Source: Nigrospora sphaerica (Eukaryota; Ascomycota; Sordariomycetes; Amphisphaeriales; Apiosporaceae). Taken from it: 64,000 nt of DNA. The notes under the pieces are model-generated. The model worked only from the letters and a program-made list of their open reading frames with translations, made no database searches and was not told where the DNA came from. A program made the translations under genes and the position numbers. This document shows, piece by piece, positions 34,894 through 46,432 of the stretch; within the stretch, counting starts at the first letter, position 1, and each line of letters begins with the position of its first letter. Where the stretch lies: positions 868,001 to 932,000 of the forward strand of contig JAGVVL010000025.1 of the NCBI GenBank assembly GCA_018287875.1, written 5' to 3'.

Positions 34894-36543
34894 TCGTAGA
34901 TTGGAAGTACCAATCCAACTAGTTGAAAAATGTGTGTTTAATCAGTTACCTATTCAAACCACCAAAATGCTCGGTCCGAGAGTCTCCATTCAAGCCCTCT
35001 TTCCGGTGCGGGTCTGGCAGCGGGGAAAGCTTCGAACTAGATTGTAACTGCACATACGCGCTGTGCTGCGACAACCTAGGGCCGGCAGATACTGTGTAAG
35101 TACATTCTCATGGGTAGAACTGGCTGGGGTTTGTCCGGGAGACAGCCGGCAGCCTCTCTCTTGCACTACCGAGGACACAGCTCTGCGCCCACTGGATCGC
35201 ATCTAGTGCCTACAATGAAACGAGGGCACGAAATTCACGCATGCAAGCAAGCGGTAAGAAGCCTCGTCGTGATTGAATTGCCAGCAATTCGGCTTCGACA
35301 CAACCTAAGCAATTTCCAATGCGGACCCCCACGGCTCCCCCAAGAACAAAGGATCTCCTGATGGCGGCATGTGGGCGTCGCGCGGGGCGCCCGGGCCCGT
35401 CTCCTCAGGGACTCAACGAATACGGGCCGTTCCGACCCATCAGCCTCGCCTCGACATTCTGGCCGGAGCGAAAATCCGACCCTCTCTGCTGCTGGGGCCC
35501 GGACGGCGTGTGGTTGTCGCCCTGCCACCCCCCTCCAGGTAAGTTTTTCGCGTCTACGGCGGGGGCATATGGTCTCGGCACAGTTGCGAAGGGGTAAGGG
35601 GCGTACGTGCCTGGGAGTGATCACGGGACTGGTGGTGGTTTGCCTGCCCTGAACACCCAACCATCCCCGGAGCCTCGATGGGTACCACCACCATGGGACG
35701 CGGACGGGCGCCCGCCGCGGCCGCGCCCGTCTCGTGGCGCGGCGCCGGGCTGCCGGGCGAACCGATGAGGCGAGCCCACATGACACCGGGAGGAGAGGCC
35801 GTGGACAACGGGGTACCAATGAGGCCTGAGAAACAAAACTGAACAAATCGTCCCGAGCTGGACAGGTGAATTCTGTGCAATTTGTGGGGGACGGAAGGTC
35901 CCAGATCTTGATTCTGAGCGACGGCGGTGGTCGTGAGCCGGTCTGGAACGGCAGAAAGAGAAATTGGTGTCACCTCGGCGTCAAAGAGGGGAAGGAAATA
36001 CGGGGTAGAACGATGCCTATGGGACGTTCCCAGCCACGGAGGGAACAACAGATTCCCCGCAACAATTTAAACCGACTTGGGGAGGTGATACCAACTCACC
36101 ATGCCATGGAATACGGTTGGTTGGCTTGAAAGGTGGCGGGTGATGCGCTGTCCGGTCACGACCCGAGCAGGTGGTACGTCCCGAATCTGGAAGCTGGGAG
36201 CGGAGCGGCAATGGATGCGGTATTATCCACGTACTCCAGTTAGATTGTCCTTATCCGAAGGCAAGAAGGTGTGCACGTTTCAAGTTTTCTTTTGACGATA
36301 TATCTGCGGCGATAACGCTATTTTTACTAATAGCCGATGATCCGTGGTTTACCGGGATACTAAGCTAAACAGAGTTCAGCGAAAGTTCGCGAGACTGCAA
36401 CGGCGACGGCGCGGGGGAGCTACAGCGGTGTTTCTCCTTTCTTGAACGGGCACTGGTCATGGCAGATCGTGGATCGAAGCCACTGGTATCACGATAGGAA
36501 TTCCTAGGATACAGCGGACAAGAAGCAATAGCCCTCCATCCGC
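34894..36543. other. Intergenic, no gene seen
   Basis: 1.65 kb without protein-like frames on either strand. A 203-codon minus-strand frame (35235-35846) is compositionally odd and has no motif. Confidence 0.5.
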
Positions 36544-38185
36544 CTATACGAAGGATTTCGCCCTCACATTCTCTTCATGATTCCTGCCCCTCGACAGAAT
36601 ATCGTCGAATCTCACAGCACTTGGGCTCAAGTTGAGGTGGACCTTCCAGTCAGTCGTGTGCCGCCGTGCTGGCGGAGGCTCTCTTGGGGAGACCGCCGGG
36701 ATCGAAACTGCGGACACGGTGCTCTCGGCCGATCCGAAGGAAGGCAACAATCGGAGACACGGAAGAGATCGTATCGATTGACGGCCACCGGCGGAGAGGG
36801 GAAGTGCCGTCGCCGGTGAATATTCGAGAGTGGGGAAGTGTCCGCTCGCCGGGGAATACGTGATGGCCCACGACTTCTCCTGCACCACAACTGGTTTGAC
36901 ACCCGTCATAGGGATCTGGACATCTTCCGAGCACGGGCACGATCGGGCCCCCAGCTTCGAGCTCCCTGCGTTGGAAAAAGGGGGACTCCCACGACTTCTG
37001 CCGGTTTGCGTCTCGCGGCGGCCGCTGCCACTGCTCATATACGTCCTTTGCACGTCACGCAGTAGCACACGGAGCACGGGGATGCAAACTGCCATCATGA
37101 TCACTGTGATCTCAATGGTCCCGGCGACTATAAGTCTAGGGATGTGATCTGCTTTTGAATGAATACCACCTCCAGACGCTGAAATAATGCACTGAGGGGG
37201 GTACCTACACGTAGGGTCTGTGCTGCTCAATGTCGAGAGCGTGGTGGCTTTGGCGAAGGAGGCGACCCCGGCACTACGGGAAGGACGATCAGTCGGAGTT
37301 CCCGTCTCATGTCGAAATATGTTCGAGCGATGAAACTCTCGAGACCTACAAGATCATACTGGCCAGCGCCATCGCGACCCCCAGTTTTTCACGCTTGTTC
37401 ATCCGCAGCTTCATTATTAAAGGCCACGGAATCAAAGCCAGGAGTATATCCATGACACCAGAGTAAACTGTTGACATGTCTGTCAATACACTGTGTTTAA
37501 GGGGCGCCCTGTGACGGAACAACTCACTCGCAGCACCGACCGCGTACCGAGGGACAACCTCCGGCGACCAACAGACACCAGGGACCTGGTGATTCCAGTG
37601 CTTGCTGACAGGATTGCATTGAACGAAGGTAAGAACCTATTCCAAGTGAGTATGGGACACCATTGCCTCTCCCAAGTTGGGGAGCTCACGGCAATGCCTG
37701 TCATGGAGAGCACGGTCGTGACGATGATGATCTGCACCACGAGCCGTAGCCACCACTTCTCCAGCAGACGCAGGAGGGAGATTCCGGCCGACGCCTTGGA
37801 TACGGCGACAGCCAGCACCGCGGGGATCGTGGCGAAGTCAGAAATCATGGCGAGCTCACTGACGTAAGCCGGGTTAAGGTTGAAGACGTGCTGGCCCATT
37901 CCCAAGCGGACGTTATAGGTCGCCATCGCCGTCTGGGCGACGAGAAGAGCCTGGGGAAGAGCGAGTCAGCCACAACGGTTTCTTCCGCCTACGGGGAGGC
38001 CCTGGGCTCACCCAGGCCCCGAGAATGGCCTGGTCGTCCAATGCGAAACTGCGGCTGCGAAAAATGCGGCAGTAGAACCGCAATCCCACAAAGAGGGTGG
38101 CCAGCCCCGTCAACCCCCATGTCGTCGCCACAAGCCACGGTCCTTTCGACTCGTGAGGAAGGGCCGCCTTGACAAAAGAGGTCAT
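36544..38185 (-). CDS. PTH11-like rhodopsin-domain integral membrane protein
   Basis: Fungal 7TM protein of the rhodopsin-domain/PTH11-like superfamily; some members are receptors, most have no known role. Proposed exons: 38185-38012, 37950-37690, 37585-37528, 37479-37360 and 37178-36544, giving 415 residues. Seen: TSFVKAALPHESKGPWL, then TM2 region ATTWGLTGLATLFVGLRFYCR; DDQAILGAW/ALLVAQTAM; GMGQHVFNL; VSKASAGISLLRL; CWSPEVVPRYAVGAANMSTV; YSGVMDILLALIPWPLIMKL; NKREKLGVAMALA; DHIPRLIVAGTIEITVIMM; AVCIPVLRVLLRDV. These match the family blocks in order, with a Ser/Pro-rich cytosolic tail. Exons 1-4 are well supported. The 4/5 junction is less sure, and the FQCxPxxxxW block between TM4 and TM5 is missing from this model, so the gene may be partly degenerate. 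Confidence 0.65.
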
Positions 38186-39221
38186 CGTGGGGGCGTAGGA
38201 GGGTGAAGAGCGCGATGCCGATTCGAAATTGTGTGATTGGCGCCAGGGGTGGGAATCAAACAACATGGAGGAAGAGATGAAGACGATGGTGGATAGGACG
38301 ATCTTCGCGGGTAGGTATATACTAGTCATCCGGCCCGGGGGAGCAGTAACCTGATCTTCCCGAGACGCACATCCCCCAGTGCCAAGGCCTTGAAACTCGG
38401 TGATCGCCCACCATAGCTTCACAAGAGATGTAAAGTGGCCGAGTATGTTGTAAGAGATAGCGACCTGCGACGCCAGGCTGCCATGTAAGCGGTATGTGCA
38501 TGTCGTGGCCAGAACGAGGGCCTAATGTTGGCTAGCCCAAGCCATAGACGCAATGGAGGCAGACTCATCCAACACGAACTGATGTGCTCCTGCTAGAAAA
38601 ATGGCGCGGCCTCATCGTGCAACGGTTACGTGCCAGCCTCACCGGGATTCCCTTCTCAGAAGTGAAGGGGCGGCGACATCCACACATGGACGTGGGGCTC
38701 GGAAGAGAATAGCAATGGCATACTCCCCATAAACCTATTTTAGTCGAGCCGGCACGGAAGTGGTCTGCCGACGGATGACAAATAACGGGGAATGGGCGAG
38801 ATCGAAAACCACAGGCGCACATTCAATATATTAATACTCATTCTGGTTCGTCCAGCTCATAGTGGTCTCACCTATTCCGAGGCCGATTCTGGTAACACCT
38901 GATACTACTGTGTTACGGCTGTAGAATACAGATGTATCCTTGGCTCCTCGTGTGGCCTGTTGCCTATGTTCCCCCCTGGGCAGCTCGACGAGAATGCGCG
39001 GCTCATTCTGCACTCCATCTAGAACCTTCAGACATTTATGAATCGCGAGAACTCGAGCTGATAATCATGTAAGTACGTGTGCAGTCTGAGGGATGCCCAA
39101 TGACAACCAAAACCCTCATTATGAAGGGTAAGCAACACAGTGCCAGTAGCAGAGAACACCGCTCGAAACGCCTGTGCATAACCTCTTGCACGAATCACTC
39201 GGTTGCAACAATCCGAAAGCT
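38186..39221. other. Intergenic
   Basis: 1.0 kb between tandem minus-strand genes. Short frames only; nothing recognised. Confidence 0.5.
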
Positions 39222-40485
39222 TCATCCGGGGAGTTCGTGGATCTGAGGCTTCACGGGAAGCTCCTTGCCAAGCCCGCGGCCCCGGGTAGAGTCTTCGCTG
39301 TGGTCCACTGCTACCTGAGGAGGCGGAGCAGGCGCCCTGGATGATCCCGGAGAGTAAAGACCGGGGATAGTGGAATGCTCCGAAATGGTGGACAGGCGAT
39401 GATTGGAAAAGCCCGACGGGCGACTGTTACGACCGCCGTGCGAGCCGTAAAGGTACCGACGAGAATCTCGGCCATGTTGCGGTGTGTTAGGTTCGTCGTC
39501 GTCTATGTTTTCCGCGTGGCTGGTGATACAATCGTCAGTGGAACATATCCTCACGATGGTCAAGCGCACCCACATCACGAGACTTCCTTCAAGACAACGC
39601 GAATCGCCATTGGTCTCCGGCTCTTCTCTCTCGCCATAAACTCCTGGGGTTGCTGGGGCAGGACGCCGCCCTGCTTCCTTCTTCCGAATTTGAACGAGTG
39701 CGTAGGCAAGGACCAAACCAATGACGAGAAGGCCAGCGCCAGCGGCACCGACCACCACGCCTGCCTCCTCACCCGTGGAAAGCCGTTGTTGGCTATCGGC
39801 GGCTGAAGTGGCAGCGGAGACGCCGGCATTAGGAGCAGGAATTTGGGTAGGGGGCGTGGTGATGACAGGAGGGCCCTCTGCCGTTTCCCACGAGGTGGCG
39901 CTGACGGTGACAACTTGGGTGACCGTGGGGTTATAACCAGGCAAGGAGGAGATAAAACCGGCCGACGAAAGCGGCAACTTTACTGTAGCCGTCAACACCT
40001 TGTTGTCCCTGAAAAGATGCTTCTTGCCCTTGCAGTCGCAAGCGCGGGCCGTGACGGGAAAGGTATCCTGGTCTTCTTCACAACCGGCCCATTCTTCGTC
40101 CTTTGCGGTGAGGTCCTCCGAGACGTAGCAGCGCACCAACCCCATCCACTCCTGATGGGAGTAGTTGCCCTTGTCGCCACAGACAGCCGCGCTGTAGTTC
40201 TTGTCGGTACAGCCTGCTATGTAGGTAATGCCGTATACTGAAGGAATGGTGAGTGCACTGAGCGAGGAGCGGGGAGCTGCCAGAGCTACGCTTACTCGCG
40301 TTGTAGCAACTATTACTGGTCAGGCACGTGTCACCTGTGTAGCAGCAGGCGAAATTGAGGTCCGGCTCGCCGGCGTTCCCGCAGGGGATAAAGTAGTCGG
40401 AAGCCCTGGTGTTTTTTCCAGACCAGCAGGTGCCATTGGAGATACGGGCATCGGCGCCATCCATAGCATCCACTTGGGATGCCAT
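39222..40485 (-). CDS. Cys-rich single-pass surface/membrane protein, 5' end unresolved
   Basis: Type I membrane protein of a kind common in filamentous ascomycetes. Exon 40485(or earlier)-40296, then 40237-39222. Seen: a Cys-rich ectodomain (NGTCWSGKNTRASDYFIPCG, FACCYTGDTCLTSNSCYN, then IYGITYIAGCTDKNYSAAVC), a Thr/Pro-rich stalk, one transmembrane helix GVVVGAAGAGLLVIGLVLAYALVQIRKK, and a Ser/Gly/Pro-rich cytosolic tail ending QIHELPG. This plan resembles wall-sensor-like proteins, but I do not recognise a named family. The ATG at 40485 lacks a signal peptide, so the real start is probably upstream (candidate ATGs at 40639 and 40674; the latter opens MPLVVVLLTAA, then a stop). The tail residues LVMWVRLTIVRICSTDDC look out of place and may be an in-frame intron. 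Confidence 0.65.
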
Positions 40486-40639
40486 GGCTTGGACTTCGTG
40501 GATCGCCAGGTACCAAGACTGCTCCGATATAGTCTGTCTGGTGTCACTTTTTTTGGAAGAGGGACCGGGTGGGTTTGTCGGTTGCTGAGGAAGAGGACGT
40601 ACCCAAACGCGCTGCAGTCGCGTAGGGGCAAGAAGCCAT

Positions 40640-41853
40640 CAGGCGGCAGTCAGCAGCACAACAACAAGTGGCATCCAGCACAAGTGTTGCTTTGACAGAT
40701 GCACCCAGCCAAACACTTACCTACCTTCTAAAATTTCCACTGGGAAATGCTGAATGTGAAAACCTCTTTGGTGGATGTATAACCTGTCAGCCCTGCTCCA
40801 TCCCACCAGCTTCGTTGCTCTGTGTGCTCTCTATTTTTCTTTTTTTTTCCAAAAAAAAATACTTAAGCGCAGGGCAGTAAGGCCGTGGGTTCACCGCTCT
40901 CTCTACCAGCCTATTTTGCCATGGTTTGGCAGGGGATGCCGGGAAGATATCTAAAGATTGTTGGTAATATTTAAATGATGTGGAGGAACACAAACTCCCC
41001 TGACAGTAGACATGGAAAATGGTGACTGCAGATCATAGACCATGGGATAATGTGTCATCCCGGGTGTCTCGCGTTTCCCCGTCAGTCAGCTGCCACAGGT
41101 CGGCTGTTTTATTTTCTCTCTCAACAAAGTTTTTTAACAGCTGAAGCATCTGGCAGCTACGGGATCTCTCAGAGCTAACCCTGGAATCAGTTTCCCTGGC
41201 TCTACCACCAGGCAGAGGTGATTAGGGAGGGGTGATATGACCGGAAAATGGACCTGTTGATATTTTTATTTAGCCATGCCAACTAGACTGTCTTAAGTGT
41301 AATAAGTTGAAGAAAACAATGCCCACATGGAGTTAAATGCGAAAGACATAGCTGGCACTTCGACCAGGATGGCGGCGGTGCTATGGCAAGCTCGTGTTTC
41401 TTGAGCGGAAAGGTTTGCGCTTGACCGCCAGATAAAGCTGGCATTCGATAACTCGAGTAGCAATTAATCGTGCTAGAACCCACTGATCAACAAAAACCAG
41501 TCTGATCTATACATCTCTGTATGATGCCAAAGAAGAAGGATTTTAAGCCGATATCAGTCACAGCACGTACGGGTGTTATGGACAGGCGTCTCGAAAACAA
41601 GTTTGAAACCCGCTGATAGCTCTGATACGGCGTCGGATATGAAAGGGAAAGATACGAAGGTGTGGAAATCTCACGGATTCAAGGCTATCGTCCGATGGCA
41701 AAGTCCCGTTACTTTCGTTCACTGAGGAAGGCCCATGGAAATTCTGTAGACGTAAAGAAAACCATCACAAAAAGTGAATAGGAATGAATCATTGGTACAA
41801 TAAAGTGAACTAGTAGAATATACCGGGAAGTCTGATAAGGATCTATTTAGTTT
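40640..41853. other. AT-richer intergenic stretch
   Basis: 1.2 kb clearly richer in A/T than its surroundings, with many T and A runs. No gene. It contains a T-run/A-run hairpin at 40841-40859. It may be decayed repeat sequence, but I see no element ends. Confidence 0.5.
40841..40859. repeat. T8-CC-A9 inverted repeat
   Basis: Eight T, two C, then nine A: a short perfect hairpin extended by TATT/AATA on its flanks. It lies in the AT-richer spacer; function unknown. Confidence 0.6.
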
Positions 41854-42857
41854 ATGGAAATCAAAGGGGAACGAGCCGATGTTGCAGATGTTATCACATG
41901 GGCGTGGCGAAACGGCCTGCTTAACGGCTACTTTGCAATATCAAAACCTAATACGTCCAGAATCTGGGCTAGAAATGATAATAGACGCAATAACCAGGAT
42001 ATCAATCGGCCAGAAACCTGGAAGCATGCCAGTACGTCCCTACCAGTAGATTTGGGTGTAGAATGGGGTGAAGAAACGGCGAGGCTATCACCAGCATAAC
42101 ACGACCTGCCGCTGAGCGTGGCAGGCGTCGCGCGAAAGAAGCGAAAAACCTCGCCGGTCGGTACATTTCCTACTGACACCGCATCGTCGTCGAACAATGA
42201 TCCCATCGATCCGGAAATTGTCCGTTTGCTGGATCTTTTTGGGCCTAATTCATCTCTATATCAAAGTGGAAACGCAAGCAGCTTGCACGACGCTACGGCA
42301 AAGCTGAGGAGTTTGGAATACGGAGAGAGAGCTTCTGAAATGATTTCCATGAGCGTGCTCCGGAACACAAGGCGCCCGGTTTCCCTCAGCCAAGCGCGGC
42401 AAGCAAGCTTCGAGGGTGGGACTCGGGACAAGAGGGTCAAACCGCCGGGCTCAGTTCCGGCGACGGAGCAGCTGTCATCCGGTTTATATCTGGGGGGGCG
42501 ATATCGCCATCAGCCCTGCAGGGACCCCGGGTCATTACCAGATTTCTGGTGGCGCGATGCTCCGGAGCAAACACAGCGTGTCTGGCGACCCAAGACGGCG
42601 CGCAAGTCGTCCGGCAATGCTACGTCCGGCATTCTGACGCCACAACCAAAGCGGTGCGATGGGCGGTTGAACGGGAAGCAACGCACGCACATTGCGGGTG
42701 GCAGGATTTCCTCGTGGCCGTACGCTTTGCGTGACGCCTAGAAAAATAGACGTAAAATTGCAGGATGGCGACCGGATCACACCGACTGAAGGGTGGATCG
42801 CTATCCTGTCGCAACAGAAGGCCACCTTAGGTAGTTTGGTCGTCAACTCATGAATAG
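41854..42857 (+). pseudogene. Unrecognised gene, possibly frame-broken
   Basis: Not recognised. From 41854 one frame runs through MEIKGERADVADVITWAW and NRPETWKHA, meets a TAA at 42097, and continues as ARKKRKTSPVGTFPTDTA and DPEIVRLLDLFGPNSSLYQ. The TAA lies inside a good intron, 42032-42124 (donor GTACGT, branch-like GCTGAGC, acceptor GGCAG), which joins the parts in phase. From about 42395 the protein-like reading moves to another frame: WDSGQEGQTAGLSSGDGAAV, then GPRVITRFLVARCSGANTA, QDGAQVVRQCYVRHSDATTK, HAHCGWQDFLVA. A 44-nt intron (42720-42763) then leads to DGDRITPTEGWIAILSQQK and a stop at 42855-42857. No splice site explains the frame change near 42.3-42.4 kb, so this is either a broken gene or a wrong exon model. 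Confidence 0.4.
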
Positions 42858-45800
42858 GGCATGCACATCGCAAACACCTCCTGCATGAGGTGAACCAGGT
42901 ATTGAGGCATCGCGGTCAAAAGCGTTGCTCTGGGAGAAACGGTAGATGCGTTCCATAGGCAACCAGCACTCTAAAGAGGTAGCTTAAGAACAAGGACGTT
43001 GCACTGGAGGTTCCGCCAGGACACTAACCGGGCTTCTGGGAGTGCGTCTTTCCATCCCGTCGTCCACTGTTACGTTGGCTAGGTATCTAGGGTAGCTATT
43101 GCGGTATATGCAAACCTTAGATGAGCTTATGGATGTTTCGTACCTCTTGCCCAGCTGCTCCACCGCCGAGGTGGCACCTGCGGACAGCAAGCGGACGTGG
43201 TATTATCCTTCATGTAGTGGCGGGAGGAGGAAACGCCTTGACGCGTGGTTCCTCTTGACAATACCGGCGCCTCATCCGTACGGGAGGCCACGCAGTGGGT
43301 ACGGAGGTGAGATCCCGAAAACAGCAACGTGGGCCGCTTCGATCGCCCACGCCCTGGGCCTGAAGCAGGCGATCTTGGGCGAATCTCTGTACGCTTGCGG
43401 AGAAGGGGGACCGAGTGAAAGAGCCCGGCACAAAGAATGCCACGCCCTGTCTGCCTACTGTTTGGCCGTGGGCGCGCGGGCGCGAGAGCCCTTCAGCAAA
43501 ACTCCCGGCTCCACCCGAAAACCCCCTGCAGGACCACCCCCGGGGTTGCCAGGTATCCAGTACACAGTATCACCAGGCCAGGCCCATCGGCGAGACCGGT
43601 TCCAACCCAGTTTGACATCATCATCCCAAGCTTCCTGTTGCTTGCCCCTGCGTCGTCGCCCTGCAGACTGACTTGTACATATATACCCAAGTAAATATGA
43701 ATTGTAGGGTTAGGTAGGTCTTCACACCCAGAGCATCCCGGCAGCATTCTGGAAGAAACGGGAGAAGGAGTCAGGGAGCGGCGCTTGAGCCTTCAATAGT
43801 GGCCCATCTACAAACAAGTTACCTGTCGCATCCATCGCAGGAAGCATTGCTGTTTCACGCAAGCCTGTTTCCAGCCTGTTCCCGGCCAGCCCACACGCTG
43901 GGTGGCAAACTTCTCCAGATGGCATGCTAGGCGTCCACGCCCATGGTGAGATTGTGGACTAATAATGCGCGGGTATCTAGCGCAACGGCTTCTCCAGGCC
44001 GAAAGGGCAGGCAGACAGACAGGGCTGCTTTTCGCCCGCGGCAGAGATCCGTATTTCTCGGCTGGGTTTCCATGGCCGCACGCACCGGAGTCGATGACCC
44101 TGCAACCCTACACATTCACTTACATACTATGCGTCTACGTACTTGGGTAGCTTACGAGGGCTCACGCTAAGACTACTTCCCAAAGGGCGTTGCCGATCGC
44201 CCGCCCTGGCCAGCCTGCGAACCAGTCTCGGTTGGTGGTGAGACCAAGCCGACGAGGCCGTCCCCGAACTTGGAACCCTGGCTGAAGGCTTGGCCGGTTG
44301 GCAGAAACGGAGTGGTCGGGGATTCCCCAGGCTCGGCCAAGCCGTCTCCGTCCCAACTCTGGCCGGATATTCCCTCCCCAGGTGCACCCTCCCAGCCGTA
44401 TTACGAAATGGGACGAATAATCGGGAAACGTGGGCGCGGTTGCTGTGTGCCTACAAAGAAGAGCCTCGTTTTGCTCGGCCCGCCCGGTAGGGGAGAGGCC
44501 AAGAGGACGGGTATGTCGCATTACAGACCAGCAGGTTCGCAATAGCTGGCGCCAGTGGCGTTGCCGTTGGGCAAAGACGCGCACTCATAATCTCCGTGGA
44601 ACGAACCAACGGCCATGGTCGAATCGGTCCTCGTTGCACCGCCATGCGAAGACGTTACGCTACGATGCGACGGTAGGGCGTTGCAGCTGCCCATCGCAAT
44701 CCACAGCCGGCCCGCTCACGGACTTCCATGGGTGAGCTCGCCACCCCATGACCGATCCGGATACAGAGCAACACGGGCTAGGCGGAGCCCAGAATTCGTC
44801 AGCGTCAAGCCTGGTGCCTGGTTGCTGAGCCAGCCCGAAACCGTGCGGCAAGGAACTCTGCCAGAGGCGAAGGCGAGCGAGTCGGTGCGCGCGCGCAGGC
44901 TAGCAGACGGTCCATCTCAATCGCAAGACGGCGCATTATGCTTTCACCGGGCAGACCGCCAGCACGAGCCGCCCTCGCCGCCCCAAATCTACGACGAGGA
45001 CGACGAGACAAAAGTCAGATAGGCCGTGAGCGACGGGCCTAGCCATCGTGTCTGCCTGTATCCTTGCCAACAGCCACGTTTTCGGTCCCTGACAGGGCCC
45101 CGGCTCTCCCCTGGCGGCCTGGCCACCCTGGCCGCTTAGGCACATGTGCTTCCCCCCATGGTTCCCCTCTGGTCGTGCATGATGACTGCAGCCGGCGCCC
45201 CTGTACCTTGCTTCTCCCGCGGCCACGGTTGCCTGTGATAGGCTGCTCTGGCGCTGTTCCCGCTTCCGGTCTGGTCGCGTTGGTCTTTAGCAGCGCCCTT
45301 GTTCGCTGCCGGATCCACTACCGTCGTCTTCTCCCACGTTTCGGGCGAGGCTCAGCTGACTTACCCGTATCGAAATTGGTTGTTGGGCTCTCTTCTCCCT
45401 CTTTCTTTCGTCTCCGCCAACCCCAAACCCCTGGCTTTCGATTTCCCTGCTCTCCTTCGCCTCCTCCGGCCTCTGTCTGCAGATACCTTGGTCTCGTCGC
45501 GCATGAATCCCTGAAGCCTCTATCATTGCTTCCGCTGTCCTTCTCGGTGCACGCCTCCTTCAAGTAATCAATCAATCACGAGCGCCCTCTTCGTCCACGG
45601 CACGAGCCAGCAGCCATTTCCTCACCATCGTTTGTGCTTGTCACACGCGTTCCCAGATACAACACGCCCATAGCGTTCTTCGGCACCATCAGTGATTAGC
45701 TGTCTCGCCTTATCCCCGAACAGCTGATTCTGCACTACATTGCCCAGCCCGACCTAGTCTCTGACACCCGCCAGTGTCCCGGCTTCTCGACTCTTCCTCC

Positions 45801-46432
45801 CACTGGGCCACCTACTGCCACCTTTCCACCCCCCGTCTCTGAAACGCGCTGACGCACCTGGTGGGTTGTATCTAAAACAGGCAGAAGAGGATCCTCCGGA
45901 TTGTATCTTCGGCCACCTCCACCCCCCCCCCATCGTCATTGGGTGTGGCACCTGCTTCTGGTCCCTGCCTCTTTTTTTCACGCCTTGTCCGGGGTCCGTT
46001 CAGCCCGCGAATCCCGCCGCCCACCAGCACCCACCGCATTGCTCCTACGATTCCCCCCCTCCGCCCTGTCCGCCTCTTTACAAGGGATCCATCCATATTC
46101 GATTGAGTGCCTTCTGCATATACCCCCCTTTGCCCGAACATCTATACGAGACGCCATCTCAAGCGCCTTCGCCGTGTCCGCAACACTAGCAATCCAGCGA
46201 CATCAACTACCGCGCCTGCCTGCCTTGAAGCCTTTGTTTTCGCACCCCCCTCTCTGGAGCAACCCCTCCCCCCCGGGATCACGAGGCATTGCTTGAACCT
46301 TGCACGCCCGTCCCATCCGTCATTCATCCCAGCCCGAGAGGTACGTGAGTACTCTGGGTTTGAAAACGCGCTTGGCCCTAGGTATCAGCTTGTTATATTA
46401 CTCCCGGCAACCCGCTGTGTCTGTCCCTCATC
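42858..46432. other. Long gene-free stretch and leader of the phosducin-like gene
   Basis: 3.6 kb. A 190-codon frame at 43099-43671 and others at 44162-45030 lack motifs and overlap frames on the other strand; not called. From about 45.1 kb the plus strand turns strongly C/T-rich up to the next start, as expected of a long fungal promoter and 5' UTR. A possible 5'-UTR intron begins at GTACGTGAGT (46341). Confidence 0.45.

Noticed and set aside
43099..43671. 190-codon frame
   Set aside because: Frames of similar length overlap on the other strand, there is no motif, and the late part is simple Pro/Arg/Ser-rich text.
43705..43720. Telomere-like TAGGGTTAGG
   Set aside because: A single partial unit and not a tandem array; part of the common TAGG-rich spacer motif.
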